Below, piece by piece: positions 49,696 through 56,721 of a stretch of DNA of 64,000 nt. Below the pieces are notes generated by a model. It had not been told where the DNA came from, did not search any database, and saw only the letters and a list, made by a program, of their open reading frames with translations. The stretch is from Nocardioides campestrisoli (GTDB lineage: Bacteria > Actinomycetota > Actinomycetes > Propionibacteriales > Nocardioidaceae). Both the position numbers and the translations under genes were made by a program. The number at the start of each line of letters is the position of its first letter. Within the stretch, counting starts at the first letter, position 1. The stretch is taken from NCBI RefSeq assembly GCF_013624435.2, contig NZ_CP061768.1, positions 1,642,001 through 1,706,000 on the forward strand. Reading direction: 5' to 3'.

Positions 49696-51216
49696 ATGTC
49701 GGACTCACAGGGTTCGGAGTCACGGGGTTCGGAGTCGCAGGGTCACGCGGCACCGGCCGCAGAGCCGGGCGACGCGGGCGGCACGTCGACGCCCCAGGAG
49801 CCCGAGCTTCGGCGGGTGATGGGGCCCAGGCTCCTCCTGCTCTTCATCGTCGGCGACATCCTGGGCGCAGGCGTCTACGCGGTCACCGGACAGATGGCCG
49901 GCTTGGTGGGCGGCCTGGTCTGGGTGCCCTTCGTGCTCGCGTTCATCGTCGCGGCCCTCACCGCGATGTCCTACCTCGAGCTGGTGACGAAGTACCCGCA
50001 GGCCGCGGGGGCCGCGCTCTATACCCACAAGGCGTTCGGCATCCACTTCGTCACCTTCCTGGTGGCCTTCGCCGTGGTCTGCTCCGGCATCACCAGCGCG
50101 TCCACCTCGGCCAACGTCCTGGCCCAGAACCTCACCGGCGGCCTGGTGGTCAACGGGTGGCTCGACGAGGCGCCGGGGACCGGCGTGATCATGGTGACCG
50201 CGATGGCGTTCATGGTCCTGCTGGCGCTGATCAACCTGCGCGGGGTGGGGGAGTCGGTCAAGTTCAACGTCGTCCTCACCCTGGTGGAGATGACCGCGCT
50301 GGCCATCGTCATCGCCGTCGGGTTCTGGGCGATGGCCCAGGGCGAGGGCGACGTGAGCCAGGTCTTCACCTTCCGCGACGCGGGCGACAAGGGCATGTTC
50401 ATGGCCATCACCCTGGCCACGTCGATCGCCTTCTTCGCGATGGTGGGCTTCGAGGACTCGGTCAACATGGTCGAGGAGACGCGCGACCCGGAGCGGATCT
50501 TCCCCCGGGTGATGCTGACCGGCCTGGGCATCGCCGTGCTGATCTACGTCCTGGTCGCCGTCGCGGTGGTCTCGGTGCTGACCCCCGGCGAGCTCGACTC
50601 CATCAACGAGTCCGAGGGCAGGGCGCTGCTCGACGTGGTGAGCAAGGGGGCCCCGGACTTCCCGATCGACCGGGTCTTCCCGTTCCTGGCCGTCTTCGCG
50701 GTGGCCAACACGGCGCTGATCAACATGCTGATGGCCAGCCGGCTGCTCTACGGCCTGGCCCGGCAGGACGTGCTGCCCCGGGTGCTGGGCAAGGTCTCGC
50801 CGGGCTCCCGCGCCCCCTGGGTGGGGATCCTCTTCTCCACCGTGCTGGCGCTCGGGCTGCTCTGGTACGTCGCGCGCCAGTCCGACTCCCCGGTGGTGAC
50901 GAACCTGTCCACCACCACCGCGCTCCTGCTGCTGGCCGTCTTCACCGTGGTCAACGTCGCCTGCCTGGTGCTGCGACGGGACCCCGATGGCGGGTTCTTC
51001 CGCTCGCCCGGCCCGACCCCGGCGCTGGCGGCGGTGCTCTCGGTGGCCCTGATCGTCATCCCGTGGGGCGAGCGGGAGGCGATCGTCTACGAGGTCGCGG
51101 CCGGTCTGCTCGGCATCGGCCTGGTGCTGTGGGTCATCACCTGGCTGGTCAACCGCGGCGGGCGGGCCAAGAAGACCGGCTTCCGCGACATCGAGCACCT
51201 CGAGGACCGGGACTGA
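49696..51216 (+). CDS. APC-family amino-acid permease
   Basis: The 506-residue protein has an acidic, Ser/Gly-rich N-terminus and about twelve membrane helices. The first carries LFIVGDILGAGVYAVTGQM, the unwound helix 1 of APC transporters, followed by TKYPQAAGAALYTHKAFG and MVGFEDSVNMVEETRDPER. It probably imports an amino acid or amine by proton symport; the substrate cannot be told. ATG 49696 has GGGGAG six bases upstream. A 15-bp tandem DNA repeat encodes part of the N-terminal tail. A hairpin follows the stop. Confidence 0.88.
   Translation: MSDSQGSESRGSESQGHAAPAAEPGDAGGTSTPQEPELRRVMGPRLLLLFIVGDILGAGVYAVTGQMAGLVGGLVWVPFVLAFIVAALTAMSYLELVTKYPQAAGAALYTHKAFGIHFVTFLVAFAVVCSGITSASTSANVLAQNLTGGLVVNGWLDEAPGTGVIMVTAMAFMVLLALINLRGVGESVKFNVVLTLVEMTALAIVIAVGFWAMAQGEGDVSQVFTFRDAGDKGMFMAITLATSIAFFAMVGFEDSVNMVEETRDPERIFPRVMLTGLGIAVLIYVLVAVAVVSVLTPGELDSINESEGRALLDVVSKGAPDFPIDRVFPFLAVFAVANTALINMLMASRLLYGLARQDVLPRVLGKVSPGSRAPWVGILFSTVLALGLLWYVARQSDSPVVTNLSTTTALLLLAVFTVVNVACLVLRRDPDGGFFRSPGPTPALAAVLSVALIVIPWGEREAIVYEVAAGLLGIGLVLWVITWLVNRGGRAKKTGFRDIEHLEDRD
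49701..49745 (+). repeat. Three 15-bp in-frame tandem units in the permease N-terminus
   Basis: Three imperfect copies of GGAGTCACGGGGTTC run from 49701 to 49745, encoding Ser/Gly/Glu-rich residues 3-17. Because the unit is 15 bases, copy-number changes keep the frame. Confidence 0.6.
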
Positions 51217-51226
51217 GCGGTCCCAG

Positions 51227-51247
51227 CCCCGGACCGTGCGTCCGGGG
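51227..51247 (+). terminator. Hairpin terminator after the permease gene
   Basis: CCCCGGAC and GTCCGGGG form a perfect 8-bp stem with a 5-base loop, 10 bases after the stop at 51216. It separates the permease from the class II DAHP synthase promoter. Confidence 0.65.
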
Positions 51248-51264
51248 TGTCCTCGGACCGGACG

Positions 51265-51270
51265 TAGGCT
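51265..51270 (+). promoter_or_regulatory. -10 element of the class II DAHP synthase gene
   Basis: TAGGCT ends six bases before GTG 51277. Confidence 0.55.
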
Positions 51271-51276
51271 GATCGG

Positions 51277-52614
51277 GTGAGCAACGTCCCCACCCTCGAG
51301 CAGCTGCACGCCATGGGCGCCGCCCAGCAGCCCACCTACGCCGACCCCCGCGAGCTGGAGCGCGCCGTCGCCCGGCTGCGCAAGTCCCCGCCGCTGGTCT
51401 TCGCCGGCGAGTGCGACGACCTGAAGGAGAAGCTCGCCGCGGTCGCCCGCGGCGAGGCGTTCCTCCTCCAGGGCGGCGACTGCGCCGAGACGTTCGACGG
51501 GGTGACGGCCGACAACGTGCGCAACAAGCTGCGCGTGCTCCTGCAGATGGCGGTCGTCCTGACGTACGCCGCCTCGGTCCCGGTGGTCAAGCTCGGCCGG
51601 CTGGCCGGCCAGTACGCCAAGCCCCGGTCCTCGGACACCGAGACCCGCGGCGACCTGACGCTGCCGGCCTACCGCGGCGACGCGGTCAACGGCTTCGACT
51701 TCACCGCCGAGTCCCGCCAGCCCGACCCGCAGCGGCTGGTGGAGGTCTACAACGCCTCGGCCGCCACCCTCAACCTGGTCCGGGCGTTCGTCACCGGCGG
51801 GTACGCCGACCTGCGTCAGGTGCACGCCTGGAACACCGACTTCGTCCGCGACTCGCTGGCCGGTCAGCGGTACGAGACCGTGGCCGCGGAGATCGACCGG
51901 GCGCTGACCTTCATGCGCGCGATCGGCGCGGACCCCGACGAGTTCCACCGGGTCGACTTCCACTCCAGCCACGAGGCCCTGCTCCTGGAGTACGAGCACG
52001 CGATGACCCGGATCGACAGCCGCACCCAGTCGCCGTACGACGTCTCGGCGCACTTCCTGTGGATCGGCGAGCGCACCCGCCAGCTCGACGGCGCCCACGT
52101 GGAGCTGCTCAGCCACGTGCGCAACCCCGTCGGCGTCAAGCTCGGCCCGACCACCACGGCCGACGACGCCCTGGCGCTCGCCGCCCGGCTCAACCCCGAC
52201 AACGAGCCGGGGCGCCTGACCTTCATTACCCGCTTCGGCGCGCACCGCATCCGCGAGTCGCTGCCCGAGCTGGTGGAGAAGGTCACCGCCGCCGGCGTGC
52301 AGGTCGCGTGGGTCTGCGACCCGATGCACGGCAACACCTTCGAGGCGTCCTCGGGCTACAAGACCCGGCGTTTCGACGACGTGATCGAGGAGGTCCAGGG
52401 CTTCTTCGACGTGCACCGTGCGGCCGGGACCTGGCCGGGCGGCGTGCACGTCGAGCTGACCGGCGACGACGTGACCGAGTGCGTCGGCGGCGGCGAGCTG
52501 CTCGACGAGGCAGGCCTGGCTGACCGCTACGAGTCGGTCTGCGACCCGCGGCTCAACCGGGTGCAGTCCCTCGAGCTCTCCTTCCTGGTCGCGGAGATGC
52601 TGCGCAAGGCGTGA
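51277..52614 (+). CDS. aroG: Class II 3-deoxy-7-phosphoheptulonate synthase
   Basis: The 445-residue enzyme joins phosphoenolpyruvate and erythrose-4-phosphate in the first step of the shikimate pathway. The class II family is recognisable from LLQGGDCAETF, KLGRLAGQYAKPRS, DFHSSHEALLLEYE, LWIGERTRQLDGAH and WVCDPMHGNTF. It corresponds to Rv2178c (AroG). The GTG start is placed by the upstream -10 hexamer. A second, unrelated DAHP synthase lies about 1.1 kb beyond its end. Confidence 0.95.
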   Translation: MSNVPTLEQLHAMGAAQQPTYADPRELERAVARLRKSPPLVFAGECDDLKEKLAAVARGEAFLLQGGDCAETFDGVTADNVRNKLRVLLQMAVVLTYAASVPVVKLGRLAGQYAKPRSSDTETRGDLTLPAYRGDAVNGFDFTAESRQPDPQRLVEVYNASAATLNLVRAFVTGGYADLRQVHAWNTDFVRDSLAGQRYETVAAEIDRALTFMRAIGADPDEFHRVDFHSSHEALLLEYEHAMTRIDSRTQSPYDVSAHFLWIGERTRQLDGAHVELLSHVRNPVGVKLGPTTTADDALALAARLNPDNEPGRLTFITRFGAHRIRESLPELVEKVTAAGVQVAWVCDPMHGNTFEASSGYKTRRFDDVIEEVQGFFDVHRAAGTWPGGVHVELTGDDVTECVGGGELLDEAGLADRYESVCDPRLNRVQSLELSFLVAEMLRKA

Positions 52615-52655
52615 GCCGCAGGAAACGCACCGCGCCGAGGCAGCCCACCGCCGCC

Positions 52656-52661
52656 TAGGAT
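52656..52661 (+). promoter_or_regulatory. -10 element of the threonine aldolase gene
   Basis: TAGGAT ends six bases before GTG 52668. Confidence 0.55.
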
Positions 52662-52667
52662 CGAGCC

Positions 52668-53681
52668 GTGACCACGCTCGTCGACCTGCGCTCCGACACC
52701 CTGACCCGGCCCACCGAGGCGATGCGCCGGGCGATGTCCCGGGCCGAGGTGGGGGACGACGTCTTCGGCGAGGACCCCACGGTGCTCACCCTGCAGGAGC
52801 GGGTGGCCGACCTGCTGGGGCACGAGGCCGCGCTGTTCACCCCGACCGGCTCGATGGCGAACGTGCTCGCGGTGCGCGCCCTGGTCGGTCCCGGCGAGGA
52901 GGTGCTCTGCGAGGAGTCCGCCCACATCGCCCGGGCCGAGCTGGGGGCGCACGGCGCCTTCACCGGCCTGACGATGCGCACCTGGCGGCACCCGCGAGGC
53001 GGGGTCGACCTCGAGGCGGTGGCACGGATGTTCGCCCCCGACCTGGGGCCGTACTTCGTGCGTACCCGGGCGATCTCGGTGGAGAACACGCACAACTTCG
53101 CCGGCGGCACCGTGCTGCCGCTGGCCGACCTGGACGCCCTGCGCCGGTTCGCCACCGAGCAGGGGGTCGGGGTGCACCTGGACGGAGCGCGGATCTGGCA
53201 CGCCTCGGTGGCCACCGGCACGCCGCTGGCCGAGTACGGAGCCCGGGCCGACGTGCTGGCCGTGTGCCTGTCCAAGGGGCTCGGCGCGCCCGTCGGCTCG
53301 CTGGTGGTGGGGCCCGCGGACGCGATCGCCGAGACGCGGGTCTGGCGCAAGCGGATGGGTGGCGGCATGCGGCAGGTCGGCATCCTGGCCGCCGCCGGCC
53401 TGCACGCCCTGGACCACCACGTCGAGCGGCTGGCGGACGACCACCGGCGCGCCCGCCGGCTCGCCGAGGCCTGCGGTCTCGACTCCGAGGGGGTCGAGAC
53501 CAACATCGTGCTGGTGGAGCGCGAGGACGCCGCGGACTTCGTGGCCGCCGCGGAGGCCGAGGGCGTCCGGGTCAGCCGGGTCGGACCGCGGACGGTCCGG
53601 CTGGTCACCCACCTCGACGTCGACGACGAGGCGGTGGAGCGGGCAGCCGTCGTCCTCGGACGGCTCTGCCGCGAGGGCTGA
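52668..53681 (+). CDS. ltaE: Low-specificity threonine aldolase-like PLP enzyme
   Basis: The 337-residue fold-type I PLP enzyme splits L-threonine or related beta-hydroxy amino acids to glycine and an aldehyde. LRSDTLTRPTEAMRRAM opens it, VGDDVFGEDPTV and FTPTGSMAN follow, HLDGARIWH holds the Asp for the cofactor and VCLSKGLGAPVGS carries PLP-binding Lys203. The specificity cannot be fixed. It ends five bases before the convergent aroF-like gene. Confidence 0.92.
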   Translation: MTTLVDLRSDTLTRPTEAMRRAMSRAEVGDDVFGEDPTVLTLQERVADLLGHEAALFTPTGSMANVLAVRALVGPGEEVLCEESAHIARAELGAHGAFTGLTMRTWRHPRGGVDLEAVARMFAPDLGPYFVRTRAISVENTHNFAGGTVLPLADLDALRRFATEQGVGVHLDGARIWHASVATGTPLAEYGARADVLAVCLSKGLGAPVGSLVVGPADAIAETRVWRKRMGGGMRQVGILAAAGLHALDHHVERLADDHRRARRLAEACGLDSEGVETNIVLVEREDAADFVAAAEAEGVRVSRVGPRTVRLVTHLDVDDEAVERAAVVLGRLCREG

Positions 53682-53686
53682 GCTTC

Positions 53687-54733
53687 TCAGGCGCGGTTCG
53701 CAGGCACGGCCGGCGAGCGGTCCACGGCCGCGGGCAGCCGGCGTACCACCTGGGCGAGCTCACGCAGGTCGTTGCCGAGCAGCGCCTGCGGGCCGTCGCA
53801 CAGCGCGACCTCGGGGTTGGGGTGGACGTCCACGATCACCCCGTCCGCGCCGACGCCGATGGCTGCCCGGGTGAGCGGCACCACGAGGTCCTTGCGGCCG
53901 CCCGCGTGCGACGGGTCGACGATCACCGGCAGGTGGCTGGCGGCCTGGACCACCGGGATCGCGGAGATGTCCAGGGTGTTGCGGGTGGCGGGCTCGAAGG
54001 TACGGATGCCGCGCTCGCACAGCACGATGTGCAGGTTGCCCCGCTGCGCGATGTACTCGGCGGCCATCAGCCACTCCTCGATGGTGGCGGTCATGCCACG
54101 CTTGAGCAGCACCGGCTTGCCGGCGGAGCCGACGGCCTGCAGGAGGCCGAAGTTGGCCATGTTGCGGGTGCCCACCTGGAGCATGTCGGCGTGCTCGGCC
54201 ACCACGTCGACGTCCCGGGCGTCGACCACCTCGGTGACGAGCGGGAGCCCGGTGGCCGCGCGCACCGAGGAGAGGATCTCCAGGCCCTCCTCGCCCAGGC
54301 CCTGGAAGGCGTACGGCGAGGTCCGCGGCTTGTAGGCGCCGCCGCGCAGCAGGGTCGCACCCGCCGACTTGGCCATCCGCGCCGCCGCCAGTGTCTGCTC
54401 CGCGGACTCCACGGCGCACGGGCCGGCGATGAAGGTGAAGGTGCCCGGGCCGATCGGCACCTGCTGGTCGGCGGGACCGACCCACACGGTCGAGCGCTGA
54501 GGGTGGTGCTGGCGGCTGACCAGCTTGTAGGGATCGGAGATCCGGTAGACGTCGGCTACCCCGGGAAGGGCACGGAGGTTGAGGTGGTGGAAGGACTCGA
54601 TGTCGCCGACAAGCCCGATGATCGCGCGCTCCACGCCCTTGGAGACGAAGGCATCCCCGCCCACGCCCTCGACCCGCGACACCACGTGCGCGATCTGCTC
54701 GTCGGTGGCTCCGGGGGACATGACGACGACCAT
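53687..54733 (-). CDS. aroF: Class I (type I beta) DAHP synthase
   Basis: The 348-residue enzyme is a metal-dependent DAHP synthase of the class I-beta type with an N-terminal ferredoxin-like (ACT-like) regulatory domain (about 1-70: MVVVMSPGATDEQIAHVVSR). The barrel has FIAGPCAVESAEQT, LLRGGAYKPRTSPYAFQG, LQVGTRNMANFGLLQ, VLLKRGM and VDPSHAGGR, which supply the PEP and metal sites. It catalyses the same reaction as the class II enzyme at 51277. AAGGAG lies six bases before ATG 54733. A leader hairpin lies upstream. Confidence 0.93.
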   Translation of the reverse strand: MVVVMSPGATDEQIAHVVSRVEGVGGDAFVSKGVERAIIGLVGDIESFHHLNLRALPGVADVYRISDPYKLVSRQHHPQRSTVWVGPADQQVPIGPGTFTFIAGPCAVESAEQTLAAARMAKSAGATLLRGGAYKPRTSPYAFQGLGEEGLEILSSVRAATGLPLVTEVVDARDVDVVAEHADMLQVGTRNMANFGLLQAVGSAGKPVLLKRGMTATIEEWLMAAEYIAQRGNLHIVLCERGIRTFEPATRNTLDISAIPVVQAASHLPVIVDPSHAGGRKDLVVPLTRAAIGVGADGVIVDVHPNPEVALCDGPQALLGNDLRELAQVVRRLPAAVDRSPAVPANRA

Positions 54734-54776
54734 GGTCTGCTCCTTCGGGTGACCGGCACGGCCACCGGACGCAGGT

Positions 54777-54801
54777 CCGCCCTCGGCCGGGCCGAGGGCG
54801 G
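54777..54801 (-). promoter_or_regulatory. Leader hairpin of the class I DAHP synthase gene
   Basis: An 11-bp perfect inverted repeat (CCGCCCTCGGC / GCCGAGGGCGG, 3-base loop) lies 44-68 bases before ATG 54733, downstream of a possible -10 (TAGCGT, 54819-54824, minus strand). It may be an attenuator or the terminator of the transporter transcript, which comes from the same strand upstream. No aromatic-rich leader peptide is seen. Confidence 0.45.
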
Positions 54802-54873
54802 TGGGGCTGATGCTCCCGACGCTAGTCGACCCGTGCGGCCCCCGCCCCGGCTCGTCACGATGTGGACCCGCCC

Positions 54874-55764
54874 TCACACCGGCAGGGTGGGCACCTCGTC
54901 GATCACCCGACGCCGCGGCAGCAGCTCGACCAGGAGCATCGCGGAGAGGACCATCAGGCCCCCGAGCACGAGCCGGCCGGTCACGGCTTCGCCGCCCAGC
55001 AGCACGGCGAAGCCCGCGGCGAAGACCGGCTCCATGCTCATGATGATCGCGGCCCGGGTCGGCGGCAGGTGCCCCTGGGCCCAGGTCTGGACGAAGAGTG
55101 CGGCGGCGCCGGCGACCAGCGCCATGTAGAGCACCGAGAGCCAGTCGCCCGTACCCGAGGGCAGCACGATCCCGTCCGGCGCGGTGGCCAGCAGGCAGAC
55201 CAGCGTGATCACCAGCAGCTGGAGGATCGACATGCCGAAGGCCTCCCCGGGCCGGGACCACGCGCCCAGGCCGACGATGTGCAGCGCGTAGATCACCGCA
55301 GCCACGAGCGTGATCGCCTCCCCGTAGCCGACGGCGAGGCCCTGGAGCGTCAGCACGGCCAGTCCGGCCGTGGCCAGCAGCACCGCGCCCCAGGTGATCC
55401 GGGTGATCCGGGTGCCGAGCAGCAGCGCGGCCAGCAGGGGCGTGCAGACGACGTACATCCCGGTGATGAACCCGGAGACGCTCGCGGCCGTGTGCGCCAG
55501 GCCGGCGGTCTGGAGGATCTGGGCGCACCCGTAGAGCAGCCCCAGCACCAGGGCATGCCGCCGGGACTGCGGGGAGAGCCTGGCCAGGGCCCGCGGCGCG
55601 ACCAGCAGCATGGCCAGGCTGGCGATCGCGAACCGGACCGCGAGGAAGTCCAGGGTGGGGACCCGGTCGAGGAGGTCCTTGATGAGGTAGAAAGTGCTTC
55701 CCCAGCTCGCCGTCATCGCGAGCAGGGCGACGCTGGCGATCAGCGCCGTCCGCCGCTCAGCCAA
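54874..55764 (-). CDS. EamA/DMT-family transporter
   Basis: The 296-residue protein has ten hydrophobic helices in the EamA two-repeat arrangement, with WGSTFYLIKDLLDRVP at the start of the first repeat and MSMEPVFAAGFAVLLGGE at the second. EamA transporters export metabolites or amino acids. The TTG start at 55764 is preferred because only it gives the full first helix; it overlaps the nfo stop by eight bases. Substrate unknown. Confidence 0.82.
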   Translation of the reverse strand: MAERRTALIASVALLAMTASWGSTFYLIKDLLDRVPTLDFLAVRFAIASLAMLLVAPRALARLSPQSRRHALVLGLLYGCAQILQTAGLAHTAASVSGFITGMYVVCTPLLAALLLGTRITRITWGAVLLATAGLAVLTLQGLAVGYGEAITLVAAVIYALHIVGLGAWSRPGEAFGMSILQLLVITLVCLLATAPDGIVLPSGTGDWLSVLYMALVAGAAALFVQTWAQGHLPPTRAAIIMSMEPVFAAGFAVLLGGEAVTGRLVLGGLMVLSAMLLVELLPRRRVIDEVPTLPV

Positions 55765-56659
55765 CCGGCACGGCCTCTCGCAGCTCTCGTAGCACGGCCA
55801 GGTCGGGGTCCCCGGGGGTGCGGGAGCCGGGGGTCTCCAGGACGAACGGGACACCGGCGGTCGCCGGGTGCGCGAAGAGCTCGCGGAAGGCGCCGAGGCC
55901 GATGTGCCCCTCGCCGATCTTCTGGTGCCGGTCCTTGAAGGCGCCGCGGACGTCCATGGAGTCGTTGGCGTGCACCAGCCGGAGCCGGCCGGGTCCGCCG
56001 ATCTCCACGATCCGGTCCAGGGTCGCGCTGGCGCCTCCGGGCTCGTCGAGCGGCGCACCGGCGGCGAAGACGTGGCAGGTGTCGAGGCAGATGCCGGCCC
56101 GCGGGTGAAAGTCGAGCGCGGCCAGGTAGGGCTGGAGGTCCTCGACACCCGCGCACAGCGAGCGACCCTGTCCGGCGGTCGGCTCCAGCAGCAGCCAGGG
56201 CGCGTCGTCGCCGTCCAGGGTCTCCAGGACCGGGAGCAGTCCCTCGCGGACCTGACGCATGGCGGCGGCGTACCGCTCGGCAGCGCCGGCGGGGTCGCCA
56301 GCCGGGTCGACGAAGGACCCGGTGTGCACGACCACCCCCTCGGCGCCGATCTGCGCCGCGCGGCGCAGGTTGTGCGCCACCACCGCCACGGAGCGCTCGT
56401 ACGTCGCGGGCGTGGGGGAGCCGAGGTTGACCAGGTACGGGGCGTGGATGAAGCTCCGGATGCCGGCGGCCGCGCACCCTTCCCGGAAGCGCCCGTCCTC
56501 GGTGGGGTTGCCGGCCGAGAGCGCCCAGCCGCGGGGGTTGCCGACGAAGACCTGCAGGGTCTCGCAGCCGAGCTCGCGGGCGCTGGCCAGGGCGCCGCTG
56601 GCGAGCCCCTTGCCGACCTGGAGATGGGTGCCGATCGGGTTGCGGAGCTCGGGCGTCAC
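55757..56659 (-). CDS. nfo: Deoxyribonuclease IV (apurinic endonuclease Nfo)
   Basis: The 300-residue TIM-barrel enzyme cuts DNA at abasic sites using metal ions. IGTHLQVGKGLASGALASAR, HAPYLVNLGS, GVVVHTGSF, CLDTCHVFAAG and RLRLVHANDSMDVRGA hold the His/Asp/Glu ligands, and GEGHIGLGAFRELF closes the barrel. GTG 56659 is set by TAGGCT seven bases upstream. It overlaps the downstream transporter gene by eight bases, suggesting co-transcription. Confidence 0.93.
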   Translation of the reverse strand: MTPELRNPIGTHLQVGKGLASGALASARELGCETLQVFVGNPRGWALSAGNPTEDGRFREGCAAAGIRSFIHAPYLVNLGSPTPATYERSVAVVAHNLRRAAQIGAEGVVVHTGSFVDPAGDPAGAAERYAAAMRQVREGLLPVLETLDGDDAPWLLLEPTAGQGRSLCAGVEDLQPYLAALDFHPRAGICLDTCHVFAAGAPLDEPGGASATLDRIVEIGGPGRLRLVHANDSMDVRGAFKDRHQKIGEGHIGLGAFRELFAHPATAGVPFVLETPGSRTPGDPDLAVLRELREAVPVG

Positions 56660-56666
56660 GGGCAGC

Positions 56667-56672
56667 AGCCTA
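56667..56672 (-). promoter_or_regulatory. -10 element of nfo
   Basis: TAGGCT on the minus strand ends seven bases before GTG 56659. Confidence 0.55.
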
Positions 56673-56721
56673 GTGCCGGGTGCCGCCTGGTCCGACGGCC
56701 GGGAGGCAGGGGAGCCGGGAG

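Noticed and set aside
47475-51272. A 1,265-codon plus-strand open frame over glpK, DUF1028, phosphofructokinase and the permease
   Set aside because: It is antisense or out of frame to four well-recognised genes and its sequence is low-complexity Arg/Gly/Pro; a GC-rich artefact.
54734-54830. Possible aromatic-rich leader peptide before the class I DAHP synthase
   Set aside because: No ATG or GTG frame in the leader contains a run of Phe, Tyr or Trp.
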